Source of the DNA: Acholeplasmataceae bacterium
Lineage (GTDB): Bacteria; Bacillota; Negativicutes; Acidaminococcales; Acidaminococcaceae
Assembly: GCA_012744295.1 (NCBI GenBank)
Contig: JAAYIB010000143.1
Location: forward strand, 1-27,555
Length of the DNA: 27,555 nucleotides
Direction of reading: 5' to 3'
In this document: piece after piece, positions 1 to 6,947 of the stretch
Numbering within the stretch: the first letter of the stretch is position 1
Layout: each line of letters opens with the position of its first letter
The notes under the pieces: model-generated
The model's database searches: none
Seen by the model: only the letters and a program-made list of their open reading frames with translations
What the model was told of the DNA's origin: nothing
Made by a program: the position numbers and the translations under genes

Positions 1-809
1 ATAAAAACGCCGACAATGTTCTGAGCCTGACACTGCTGGAGAAAAGCATCGGGCCGGGCAAAGACGGTGACAGTAAGACCTGGGGTCTTAACTTTGATAC
101 TGAAACGGGAAATGCGATTGAACTTGAACGCTATTATAACGAAACAGCTCTTTTAAACCGTGTGCAGGATGGTCTTAGCTATGTTTATAATATTGAAACA
201 GCAAAAGAACCGCCCTTACCCGATACATACTATCTTGACAAGGATGACAATGTCATCGTCATTTATCATGCCGGTTCCGAGGCGGGAGGCAGCAAAGAAG
301 AAATAGAAGTCAATGTGACGGCCGCGGATGCCAAGAAACCGGCGGCTGTCACGGCAAGCACGGAGCAAGTACAGGGACTGGATGATGCGGTTATTGCGGG
401 CATTGACGTACGGTTGCGGAGCGAACCCGGTTTCAAGGGTAAAGTGCTTGGTTATCTTCTGCCTGACGAAGAAGTTTTTGTAGGGCAGAAAAAGCAGGTT
501 GACGGCAGGGATTGGTTACACGTTGTCCGTAAAAAAGGAGGAACCGGTTGGGTTGCGGCAGAATTCTGCCGTTTGAGCCTGGAGCAGCCTGAAAATGAAA
601 AAACTGCAGTTAAAGGCGTAATTTCCGGAGAAGAAGTGCGCCTACGCAGTGAACCGAGCACCAATGCCGACATTCTGGACTGGCTCGATAGGGATGAAGT
701 CGTGAAAATCAACGAAACGGTCAGCGCCGGCGGGCGCGATTGGTGCCGCATTACTCGCCTGGATGGGAAAGAAGGTTGGGTGGCGGCAGAATATTGCCGA
801 TCAATTTAA
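1..809 (+). CDS. Envelope protein, DUF3298-like region plus two SH3b domains (5' end outside window)
   Basis: The reading frame is open to the left edge (codons in phase from position 3), so 268 residues of a longer protein are visible. The GTG at 162 is internal and has no ribosome binding site. The first ~95 visible residues (ending near VIVIYHAG) resemble the C-terminal part of DUF3298 domains found in PdaC- and RsiV-like extracytoplasmic proteins; this is recognition by pattern and only moderately sure. Two bacterial SH3 (SH3b) repeats follow at about nt 387-575 and 606-800. Both have the VRLRSEP start and the GWVAAE(F/Y)CR end typical of SH3b, which usually bind cell wall peptide or glycan. 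A signal peptide, if any, would lie outside the window. The role is probably in the cell envelope; the substrate is unknown. A strong hairpin follows the stop. Confidence 0.7.
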   Translation, partial: KNADNVLSLTLLEKSIGPGKDGDSKTWGLNFDTETGNAIELERYYNETALLNRVQDGLSYVYNIETAKEPPLPDTYYLDKDDNVIVIYHAGSEAGGSKEEIEVNVTAADAKKPAAVTASTEQVQGLDDAVIAGIDVRLRSEPGFKGKVLGYLLPDEEVFVGQKKQVDGRDWLHVVRKKGGTGWVAAEFCRLSLEQPENEKTAVKGVISGEEVRLRSEPSTNADILDWLDRDEVVKINETVSAGGRDWCRITRLDGKEGWVAAEYCRSI

Positions 810-821
810 AAAGACGGCTGC

Positions 822-871
822 AATAAGTAAAGCGGGTGGGCAAATTTGCCCGACCCGCTTTACTTATTTTT
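822..871. terminator. Bidirectional intrinsic terminator
   Basis: A near-perfect stem has arms 822-844 and 845-868, about 23 bp, with one bulged base (G852). A T-run follows on the plus strand (864-873). The minus-strand gene ending at 860 overlaps the right arm, so the hairpin ends both convergent transcripts. Confidence 0.9.
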
Positions 872-1504
872 TTCGTTTTCAAGGTATAGGTAGGCATTGA
901 CCGCGTGAGCGCTGTCTTCTTTGCCCACCATGATAAAGACGTCATTTTCCTCAAAGAAGGCGTAGGGACCGGGAGAAATGATCAGGTCCTGACCTCGCTT
1001 AATCGCTACTACCGTTACGCCGGTATTCTGCCAGAAATTTATTTCGGAAAGCATCTTTCCCAAAAAACGGCATTCTTTTGTGATTTTAACCTCATAGGGC
1101 AGAATGGGGGAAGAAAAGCGGAACCTTTCAATGGAAGTCAGCAACTGGTCCACCTGTTCGGATAGTTCGTGCTGCTGTTTGCGTTGCTGCGCGATTAGTT
1201 GGTTGATGTTGGTTTTTATGCTTGCAATTGTCGTTATGTTTTTAAAACGGCTGATAAATTTCTTGGCATTCTTTGCAGAAACGATTGTGATGCCGCTGCC
1301 GGATTCTATTTCCACGATGTTCAGGTCCTTCAGCATGAAGGTGGCCCGGCGGATTGTTTCCGGAGAAACAGAGTACTGACCGGCCAGGACCGATCTGCCG
1401 GAAACCTTTTCTCCGACCCTGTATTTTCCCTCGATAATTTTTTCTGCAATATCAACCGCAATTTTCTGGTAGACAGGCTCTGCAATTTTGTGACGATTGG
1501 CCAT
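860..1504 (-). CDS. busR: BusR-like GntR/RCK_C transcriptional regulator
   Basis: A 214-residue protein with a GntR-type winged helix at about residues 8-77 (VYQKIAVDIAEKIIEGKY, then SPETIRRA as recognition helix), a heptad-rich linker at about 85-130, and an RCK_C (TrkA_C) domain at about 135-212 (GVTVVAIKRG, then NDVFIMVG). This order is that of BusR in Lactococcus and Streptococcus, a repressor of the glycine betaine transporter that uses c-di-AMP bound at RCK_C as its corepressor. The family link is strong from the architecture; c-di-AMP binding here is inference. It diverges from a glycine betaine/proline ABC operon, as expected for its target. The start at 1504 is preceded by AAAGGAG at good spacing. 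The shared upstream region has a promoter on each strand. Confidence 0.85.
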   Translation of the reverse strand: MANRHKIAEPVYQKIAVDIAEKIIEGKYRVGEKVSGRSVLAGQYSVSPETIRRATFMLKDLNIVEIESGSGITIVSAKNAKKFISRFKNITTIASIKTNINQLIAQQRKQQHELSEQVDQLLTSIERFRFSSPILPYEVKITKECRFLGKMLSEINFWQNTGVTVVAIKRGQDLIISPGPYAFFEENDVFIMVGKEDSAHAVNAYLYLENEKNK

Positions 1505-1566
1505 GACGTTATTCTCCTTTGAATTTTTAACGGCTAAGAATAAGGCGATAGAAACAGTCTGACTTC

Positions 1567-1595
1567 AATATAGCACGTGGGAATCTTGTTGTAAA
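1567..1595 (-). promoter_or_regulatory. Promoter of the busR-like gene
   Basis: On the minus strand, TTTACA (1595-1590) and TATATT (1572-1567) are separated by 17 bp, upstream of the regulator start at 1504. The match to the sigma-70/SigA consensus is good. Confidence 0.7.
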
Positions 1596-1631
1596 TGAGG
1601 TGCCTGCAATTAAAAAGATTATGCTGCCGGG

Positions 1632-1661
1632 TTGACAAAGAGTGCTAAAAAAAAATATAAT
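1632..1661 (+). promoter_or_regulatory. Promoter of the glycine betaine/proline ABC operon
   Basis: A perfect TTGACA (1632-1637) and a perfect TATAAT (1656-1661) with an 18-bp spacer ending in an A-run. Such a strong promoter would need a repressor to be shut off at low osmolarity, in line with the divergent BusR-like gene. Confidence 0.85.
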
Positions 1662-1671
1662 AAGATAAAAG

Positions 1672-1701
1672 CGACAACTCTATTATAACATTAAGTTGTC
1701 G
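1672..1701. promoter_or_regulatory. Candidate operator dyad just downstream of the opu promoter
   Basis: Perfect 8-bp inverted repeat, CGACAACT (1672-1679) and AGTTGTCG (1694-1701), 14 bp apart. Equivalent bases in the two arms are 22 bp apart, about two helical turns. It begins about 10 bp after the -10 box and so covers the start of the transcript. It could be the BusR-like repressor's site, or a 5' mRNA hairpin; the AT-rich 14-nt loop makes a DNA site more likely. Confidence 0.5.
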
Positions 1702-1718
1702 GAAAGAGGGGATTTGGA

Positions 1719-2714
1719 GTGAAAAAAAAATATTTTTTTGCAATATGTGTTTTAATTTTAATGGCTTTTGCCGCCGGGTGCGGTGGCGGTAAGTCCGGAC
1801 AGGACAAAACAATCATACTCAGTGATGCCGGTTGGGACAGCATCAAATTCCATAATTCAGTTGTCAGTTTTATTGCCGACAAGGGCTATGGGTTGAAGAC
1901 AACCGTTGTCACCGGCTCGACGCCTATAACCCACACGGCTTTGCTGCGCGGCGATATCGATGTCAACCTGGAAACCTGGAGCGACAACATCCTGACATAC
2001 AGGGATGACTTAAAGTCCGGCGCCATAGTCGAACTCGGCACCAATTTCGACGACAACCGCCAGGGGCTATACGTCCCGCGTTACGTGATCGAAGGAGATG
2101 CTAAAAGAGGCATCAAGGCCGTAGCACCCGATTTAAAGACCGTGGCAGACCTTAAACGCTACAGCCATATTTTTGTCGATGAGGAGAACCCTTCAAAGGG
2201 CCGCATTTACGGAGCCATACCCGGTTGGGCAATTGACGAGGTTCTGTTCAAAAAATTCAATTACTATAAATTGAATGAGAACTTCAATTATTTCCGTCCC
2301 GGATCAGAAGCAACAATGAACGCATCTTTTGTCACTGCTTATGAAAAGGGCATGCCGATAGTCGGTTATAACTGGGAGCCGACCTGGATCAGCGGCAAGC
2401 TTGACCTTGTGCTGCTTGAGGATGCACCTTATACTGTTGAGGGCTTCAAAGAAGGAAAGACGGCGGCAAGGTCTGTTCCCGTCGTTATTGCAGCCAACAA
2501 GAAACTGTTGCAGAAGGCTCCCGAGTTCGTTGAATTTCTGAAAAAATACCGGACGTCGAGTGCGCTTACGGCAGAAGCCCTCGCTTATATCGCAGATAAT
2601 AAGGCAAGCTATGATGATGCGGCAATTCATTTCTTGAAAAAGCATGACGAACTGCTGGACAAATGGCTGCCGGCCGAGAAGGCCAAGGCCGTGCGCGCCG
2701 GCATAACTAAATAA
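1719..2714 (+). CDS. Glycine betaine/proline ABC transporter, substrate-binding lipoprotein
   Basis: A 331-residue OpuAC/ProX-type receptor. The signal peptide ends in the lipobox FAAGC with Cys21 as the lipid attachment site. The mature part has the family pattern GSTPITHTALLRGDIDVNLETW. Five tryptophans (W39, W87, W170, W219, W223) lie in typical cage positions; in this family such aromatic residues hold quaternary ammonium groups such as glycine betaine by cation-pi contacts. The GTG start at 1719 follows AGAGGGGATTTGG and gives a normal signal peptide. It is the first gene of a three-gene operon behind a strong promoter. Unlike Lactococcus OpuA, where the receptor is fused to the permease, it is separate here. 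The exact ligand (glycine betaine, proline, carnitine) cannot be told from sequence. Confidence 0.9.
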   Translation: MKKKYFFAICVLILMAFAAGCGGGKSGQDKTIILSDAGWDSIKFHNSVVSFIADKGYGLKTTVVTGSTPITHTALLRGDIDVNLETWSDNILTYRDDLKSGAIVELGTNFDDNRQGLYVPRYVIEGDAKRGIKAVAPDLKTVADLKRYSHIFVDEENPSKGRIYGAIPGWAIDEVLFKKFNYYKLNENFNYFRPGSEATMNASFVTAYEKGMPIVGYNWEPTWISGKLDLVLLEDAPYTVEGFKEGKTAARSVPVVIAANKKLLQKAPEFVEFLKKYRTSSALTAEALAYIADNKASYDDAAIHFLKKHDELLDKWLPAEKAKAVRAGITK

Positions 2715-2732
2715 TGTTTGGAGAGAATAAAT

Positions 2733-3593
2733 GTGAACAACGGATTATTGGAGTTCCCAACATGGATAAAGCTTGACCTTGCAACATACATTGATGATTT
2801 CGTCCGATATCTGAATGTGAACTATGGTGATTTCTTTTATGCCTTGAAAGCGACCCTCAACGGGTTAATCAACCTTATTTATCAGTCTTTGAACATAATA
2901 CCCTGGTGGCTTTTCATCCTGATCGTGATTTTTGTGACAAAGAAATTGCTTGGCAGCTATAGAAAAGGTTTTCTTTACGGCGCCCTGCTGTTTTGCGTCG
3001 GAACCTTCGGCTATTGGGATATGATGAACGAGACTTTGTCAATTGTCATTACCTCCGTAATCTTTTCTTTGCTGCTGGGGCTCCCCATCGGAGTCGGCAT
3101 TTCCACAAGCGCGGGGGCAAATGGCTTTGTGCGCCCCGTGCTTGACGCCATGCAGACCATGCCGACTTTCGTTTATATGATTCCTGCGGTTATGTTGTTA
3201 GGTCCGGGCAAGGTTCCGGCCGTTTTGGCAACGGTAATTTATGCGGTTGTTCCGGTGATAAGGCTTACCAGCCACGGAATCCAGCAGGTTGACAAGGAAG
3301 TAGTCGAGGCGGCGCGAGCTTTTGGATCGTCTCGCTGGCAGATTCTGGCCAAGGTACAGATCCCGCAGGCACTGCCGACGATTATGACCGGCATCAACCA
3401 GACAATGATGATGGCTGTCGCAATGGTAGTAACCTGTGCCATGATCGGGGCCAACGGACTCGGCATGGAAGTTCTGATTGCCATTAATCGGACCGAATCG
3501 GGACGGGGCATAATTGCCGGTATTTCCATTGTCATCCTGGCCATCATCATCGACCGTCTGACTCAAAGTTTTTCGGCAAAGGGAGATAAATAA
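2733..3593 (+). CDS. Glycine betaine/proline ABC transporter, permease
   Basis: A 286-residue ProW/OpuAB-type inner membrane permease. Hydrophobic segments include IPWWLFILIVIFV, TLSIVITSVIFSLLLGLPIG, VPAVLATVIYAVVPVI, MMMAVAMVVTCAMIGANG and GIIAGISIVILAIII. The EAA loop that docks on the ATPase is EAARAFGSSRWQILAKVQIP. I chose the GTG at 2733 because GGAG (2720-2723) lies 9 nt before it; a TTG at 2718 in the same frame overlaps that site. An ATG at 2731 is out of frame and reads straight into TGA. The gene begins 18 nt after the receptor stop and overlaps the ATPase start by one base (TAATG), implying coupled translation. Confidence 0.9.
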   Translation: MNNGLLEFPTWIKLDLATYIDDFVRYLNVNYGDFFYALKATLNGLINLIYQSLNIIPWWLFILIVIFVTKKLLGSYRKGFLYGALLFCVGTFGYWDMMNETLSIVITSVIFSLLLGLPIGVGISTSAGANGFVRPVLDAMQTMPTFVYMIPAVMLLGPGKVPAVLATVIYAVVPVIRLTSHGIQQVDKEVVEAARAFGSSRWQILAKVQIPQALPTIMTGINQTMMMAVAMVVTCAMIGANGLGMEVLIAINRTESGRGIIAGISIVILAIIIDRLTQSFSAKGDK

Positions 3594-4789
3594 TGGCAGA
3601 GACAATTCTAAAAGTTAAAAATTTATACAAGCTCTTTAAAAGCAACGACATTACTGCAAACGAAGACGTCGCGCTTAAATTGCTTCAGGAAGGCGCTGAT
3701 GCTGCTACTGTGCTTGATAAATCAGGCATGTTTGCCGCGGTTGCGGATGTATCCTTTGAAGTACAACGCGGTGAGATTTTTGCCCTCATCGGCTTGTCCG
3801 GTTCCGGCAAGTCAACTATCATCCGCTGCCTCAATATGCTGCACACGCCGACCAGAGGCCAGATCCTGGTAGAAGGCAGTGACATAACCAAGTATAATGA
3901 CGAGCAGCTGCTCGAGCTTCGGCGAACAAAAATAGCGATGGTTTTCCAGAATTTCGGCCTGATGAGTCATCGGGACGTGCTTTCAAATGTCTGTTACGGT
4001 CTTGAAATAAGGGGCATGGGGAAGGCAGAACGGGAAGCCAAGGGTATGGAAATGGTTGCGATGGTAGGGCTCGAAGGCTGGGAACACAAAACCATCGACA
4101 GCCTTAGCGGAGGTATGAAGCAAAGGGTGGGAATCGCCCGCGCACTTGCAAACGATCCTGACATTCTGCTGATGGACGAAGCTTTCTCCGCACTTGATCC
4201 CCTGGTGCGCAATGATTTGCAGTTCGAGCTTTTGCGTATTCAGGAAAAAATGGGCAAGACTATTGTGTTCATCACCCATGACATCAACGAGGCCTTCAAG
4301 CTTGGAAGCCACGTCGGAATTCTGCGCGAGGGCAGGATGGTGCAGGTGGCAACACCTGAGCAGATGCTTTCGCAGCCGGCAAACGATTACGTCAGAAAGT
4401 TTATCGACAATGTAGATCCCAGCAAGGTTTTCAGCGTACGCAACATTATGGTTACGCCCTCCTGCATGATTAAGGCAACGGACGGAGTCAACATTGCCCT
4501 GCAGAGCATGAGGAACAACGGTGTTTCCAGTGCTTACATCGTAGGTGAGCAGATGCACTTTATCGGCATCATTACGCTCGAAGACGCGCTAGCCGTACGT
4601 GCCGGCAAAAAAACCTTCGAGGAAGCAGTCATTAAGGACCTGCCCTTGATAACCGACATGGACACGCCTGTTGCCGATGTAGTAGAGCTGGCTGCGAGTG
4701 CAAAATTCCCTCTCGTCGTTGTTTCCGAAGGGAATGTTTTACGCGGTATCGTAAGCAAGGCTTCGATACTTTCTTCGTTTTGCAATTGA
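3593..4789 (+). CDS. Glycine betaine/proline ABC transporter, ATPase with tandem CBS domains
   Basis: A 398-residue ProV/OpuAA-type ATPase that powers osmolyte import. Walker A is GLSGSGKST at 67-75, the signature LSGGMKQR at 171-178, Walker B ILLMDEAFSALD at 191-202, and the switch histidine lies in FITHD at 226-230. The N-terminal extension before Walker A is normal for this subfamily. Residues about 282-398 form two CBS motifs (SVRNIMVTPSCMI, then GIVSKASIL). In Lactococcus OpuA and Listeria/Staphylococcus OpuC, such CBS pairs bind c-di-AMP and block transport; whether these do is inference. It is the last gene of the operon and is followed by the composite hairpin at 4802-4892. Confidence 0.92.
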   Translation: MAETILKVKNLYKLFKSNDITANEDVALKLLQEGADAATVLDKSGMFAAVADVSFEVQRGEIFALIGLSGSGKSTIIRCLNMLHTPTRGQILVEGSDITKYNDEQLLELRRTKIAMVFQNFGLMSHRDVLSNVCYGLEIRGMGKAEREAKGMEMVAMVGLEGWEHKTIDSLSGGMKQRVGIARALANDPDILLMDEAFSALDPLVRNDLQFELLRIQEKMGKTIVFITHDINEAFKLGSHVGILREGRMVQVATPEQMLSQPANDYVRKFIDNVDPSKVFSVRNIMVTPSCMIKATDGVNIALQSMRNNGVSSAYIVGEQMHFIGIITLEDALAVRAGKKTFEEAVIKDLPLITDMDTPVADVVELAASAKFPLVVVSEGNVLRGIVSKASILSSFCN

Positions 4790-4801
4790 GTGTCAAAATA
4801 A

Positions 4802-4892
4802 AAACCGTTCCGACTTATGTAAAGTGTACTGACCCCCAATCGTTAGATTTTAGGTCTAACTTTTGGGGGTCAGTACAAAGTCGGAACGGTTT
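4802..4892. terminator. Composite hairpin: convergent terminator interrupted by an inverted-repeat element
   Basis: The outer arms AAACCGTTCCGACTT (4802-4816) and AAGTCGGAACGGTTT (4878-4892) are perfectly complementary over 15 bp. On the minus strand the stem runs into TTTTTATTTTG, a good U-tract ending the chromate operon; on the plus strand the T-run is short (TTTCTT). Inside lies a second palindrome (4825-4877), listed separately. Without it the outer arms would close on a 5-nt loop, a standard terminator. Confidence 0.8.
4825..4877. mobile_element. 53-bp palindromic mini-element, MITE-like, with IS3-type ends
   Basis: Arms 4825-4847 and 4855-4877 match at 21 of 23 positions, the outer 15 perfectly (TGTACTGACCCCCAA against its complement), around a 7-nt centre. 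It starts TG and ends CA, and its TGACCCC tract recalls terminal repeats of IS3/IS150-type insertion sequences; that likeness is from memory. AAG flanks it on both sides (4822-4824 and 4878-4880), as expected for a 3-bp target duplication. It has no coding capacity. Confidence 0.6.
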
Positions 4893-4900
4893 CTTGCTTG

Positions 4901-5467
4901 TCAGAAGAAGGCCAGTCCACCTGCTGCGGCCAGCAAAATCAGAGGAATCGGCCCGACGTTTTTGTAGAAGTGAAGATAAAAGAAAAGCAGTGACAGCAGG
5001 AATCCGACAGGATTGAACGAAGACAGAAGCTGTTCATTAGTCGAAGGGAAGACAGAGAGCTTGAAAAATATAAGCGCAGCCGAGAGCATAAAGCCGATGA
5101 TGGCTGGGCGTATCCCCATTAGCAGGCTTTTTGTGACGGGCGAACCGCTGAATTTTTTCAGGGAGCCTGCAACCAAAAGCACCAGCAGGAAGGAAGGAAG
5201 GGTTACACCCAAGGTTGCAACAAGCGAGCCTAAGAAGGATTCTGCCATCGTGCCGCCGGGGACGCGTGCGCCTACGAAGGTGGCTGCGTTTACGGCAATG
5301 GGGCCCGGAGTGATCTGCGAGATGGTTACAATCTGGGCGTATTCTTCGGTACTTAGCCAGCCCCTGCCGACTACCTCCTGCTGAATGACGGCGATGATGG
5401 CCAGGCCGCCGCCAAAGGAAAACAAGCCTATTTTGAAAAAAACGGTAAACAGGTGGAGGTAAATCAT
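4901..5467 (-). CDS. Chromate transporter family, half-size subunit (second gene)
   Basis: A 188-residue membrane protein of the Chromate_transp (CHR) family. The family motifs are FKIGLFSFGGGLAII near the start, then TISQITPGPIAVNAATFVGARVPGG and LGVTLPSF. It is one half of the long two-domain ChrA and probably pairs with the upstream half-size protein. The start at 5467 (MIYLHLFTVFF) lines up with the start of its partner. A longer frame to 5620 exists but lies inside the upstream gene and is not CHR-like. Its ATG overlaps the upstream stop by 4 bp (ATGA), so the two are translationally coupled. CHR proteins export chromate in some species, but many have unknown anion substrates, so the substrate is open. 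Confidence 0.85.
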   Translation of the reverse strand: MIYLHLFTVFFKIGLFSFGGGLAIIAVIQQEVVGRGWLSTEEYAQIVTISQITPGPIAVNAATFVGARVPGGTMAESFLGSLVATLGVTLPSFLLVLLVAGSLKKFSGSPVTKSLLMGIRPAIIGFMLSAALIFFKLSVFPSTNEQLLSSFNPVGFLLSLLFFYLHFYKNVGPIPLILLAAAGGLAFF

Positions 5468-6015
5468 CGGCGGCCACCCCCTGAGCGACTGTAGACCAAG
5501 TAGCCGGTGGCGGCAGCAGCACTGACTACCAAGGCAATATCCAGCGATAAAACGGCAATCGCCAGAAAGGAAGCCAGCGCAAGCAAAATACCCAGACGAT
5601 CTCTGACTGCATGATGCCAAAGCTTCAGGGCGGCCGCAAAAATCAGCGCCGCAAGAGCCGTGTTGATGCCGCTGAAAGCCTTGCGTAGGTAAAGGTTTTC
5701 AGCGACAACATCGGTGAAGAAGGCCGCGACACCAAGAATAATTAAAAAGGAAGGCATCACGACGCCTAACGTCGAAATTACGGCCCCCGTGACTCCGGCC
5801 AGACGATAGCCTAAAAAACTTGAAGCATTAACCGCTATTACTCCGGGCATCGACTGGGAGAGCGCCAAAACATCGGCAATGTCGTCGTCGCTGATCCATT
5901 GCTGCCTTTCGACAAACTCGTGCCGGATAATCGGTATCATCGCAAGGCCGCCGCCTATGGTAAACAGCCCGATTTTAAAAAACACGAAAAACATATGCAG
6001 GTACTTGTTGTTCAT
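5464..6015 (-). CDS. Chromate transporter family, half-size subunit (first gene)
   Basis: A 183-residue CHR-family membrane protein with the motifs FKIGLFTIGGGLAMIPII, LALSQSMPGVIAVNASSFLGYRLAG and LGVVMPSF, followed by several hydrophobic segments and a basic tail (YSRSGGGRR). It is the promoter-proximal member of a two-gene minus-strand operon with the CHR protein at 4901-5467. In short-chain CHR pairs the two halves are oppositely oriented in the membrane and both are needed. The start at 6015 follows AAAAGGCGGATAT. A putative promoter lies at 6045-6073. No ChrB-type regulator is visible nearby. Confidence 0.87.
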   Translation of the reverse strand: MNNKYLHMFFVFFKIGLFTIGGGLAMIPIIRHEFVERQQWISDDDIADVLALSQSMPGVIAVNASSFLGYRLAGVTGAVISTLGVVMPSFLIILGVAAFFTDVVAENLYLRKAFSGINTALAALIFAAALKLWHHAVRDRLGILLALASFLAIAVLSLDIALVVSAAAATGYLVYSRSGGGRR

Positions 6016-6044
6016 ATATATCCGCCTTTTCTGCTGATAGCATT

Positions 6045-6073
6045 ATTATCGGTTAGAAAAGTACAATTATCAA
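6045..6073 (-). promoter_or_regulatory. Promoter of the chromate transporter pair
   Basis: On the minus strand, TTGATA (6073-6068) and GATAAT (6050-6045) are separated by 17 bp and lie about 30 bp upstream of the start at 6015. Confidence 0.6.
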
Positions 6074-6103
6074 GCATAATCGGCATTTGTTTTTATAAAA
6101 TTA

Positions 6104-6133
6104 TTGCTGTCGGCAAGAATACTATTATATAAT
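6104..6133 (+). promoter_or_regulatory. Promoter of purC
   Basis: TATAAT (6128-6133) with a weak TTGCTG (6104-6109) 18 bp upstream. Transcription would start near 6140, which excludes the in-frame ATG at 6132 as a start codon. Confidence 0.55.
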
Positions 6134-6182
6134 GATATGTAATCAAATCAAAAGGAAAAAGATTAAGGGGTGGCGATTTTTT

Positions 6183-6872
6183 ATGGAGCTTGTTTATACC
6201 GGCAAAACGAAAAATGTATACAAAAAGGAAGACGGCAATTACCTGTTAATGTTCAAGGACGACTGTACGGGCAACGACGGCGTTTTTGATCCAGGCTCCA
6301 ACACAATAGGACTGACGCTTGAGGGGGCAGGGAAGGCTGGGCTTCGCCTGACGAAGTTCTTTTTTGAAGTTTTGCAGGCAAAGGGGATTCCCACGCACTA
6401 TGTCGACGCAGACATTGAAAATGCGACGATGACGGTCAAACCGGCCACGGTTTTCGGCAAAGGACTTGAGGTTATTTGCCGTTTTCGTGCAGTGGGCAGC
6501 TTTTTCCGCCGTTACGGCGATTATTGCAGCGAGGAAGGGCAGCCGCTTCCTGCCTTCGTCGAAGTAACGCTGAAGGACGATGAACGTGGTGATCCGCCCA
6601 TAACGAAGGATGCGCTGGCCGTTCTTGGCATTCTGACTGAAGAGGAATACGAAATCCTAAAGAAGATGACGCAGGAAATAGCAACGATAGTCAAAGACGA
6701 GCTTCAGAAAAAAAATATTGAACTATACGATATCAAATTTGAGTTCGGCCGCGTTGGCAAAGAAGGCGCCATAACGTTAATAGACGAAATTTCCGGCGGC
6801 AACATGAGAGCATTCAAGGATAATGTCCACGTACAGCCGCTTGACTTGGAAAAAATTGTTCTCGAGTCTTAA
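6183..6872 (+). CDS. purC: Phosphoribosylaminoimidazole-succinocarboxamide synthase
   Basis: A 229-residue SAICAR synthetase, the cytoplasmic enzyme that joins CAIR and aspartate with ATP in purine synthesis. Family features: YTGKTKNVYK at the start, MFKDDCTGNDG, GIPTHYVD, CRFRAVGSFFRRYG, VTLKDDERGDPPI, YDIKFEFGR and LIDEISGGNMR near the end. The version with the DGVFDPGSNTIG segment is the one I know from anaerobic Bacillota. I chose the ATG at 6183 because the protein then begins MELVYTGKTK as in relatives; an in-frame ATG at 6132 sits on the promoter. It stands alone rather than in a purine operon, with its own promoter and terminator. Confidence 0.93.
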   Translation: MELVYTGKTKNVYKKEDGNYLLMFKDDCTGNDGVFDPGSNTIGLTLEGAGKAGLRLTKFFFEVLQAKGIPTHYVDADIENATMTVKPATVFGKGLEVICRFRAVGSFFRRYGDYCSEEGQPLPAFVEVTLKDDERGDPPITKDALAVLGILTEEEYEILKKMTQEIATIVKDELQKKNIELYDIKFEFGRVGKEGAITLIDEISGGNMRAFKDNVHVQPLDLEKIVLES

Positions 6873-6879
6873 CTACCCT

Positions 6880-6907
6880 GGCAGGCGAATAAAATCGCCT
6901 GCCTTTT
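6880..6907 (+). terminator. Intrinsic terminator after purC
   Basis: Perfect 9-bp stem GGCAGGCGA (6880-6888) and TCGCCTGCC (6895-6903), 6-nt loop, then TTTT. Confidence 0.85.
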
Positions 6908-6947
6908 AACAAGTAAAAAAGAAAAGAAAAGAGGATGGTCAGGACAG

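Noticed and set aside
2731..2736. ATG followed at once by TGA before the opu permease start
   Set aside because: Considered as a start-stop control element, but it overlaps the in-frame GTG by chance composition and nothing else supports a role.
5468..5620. N-terminal extension of the second chromate transporter frame
   Set aside because: It lies inside the upstream CHR gene, is cysteine-rich and not family-like; the ATGA overlap gives a natural start at 5467.
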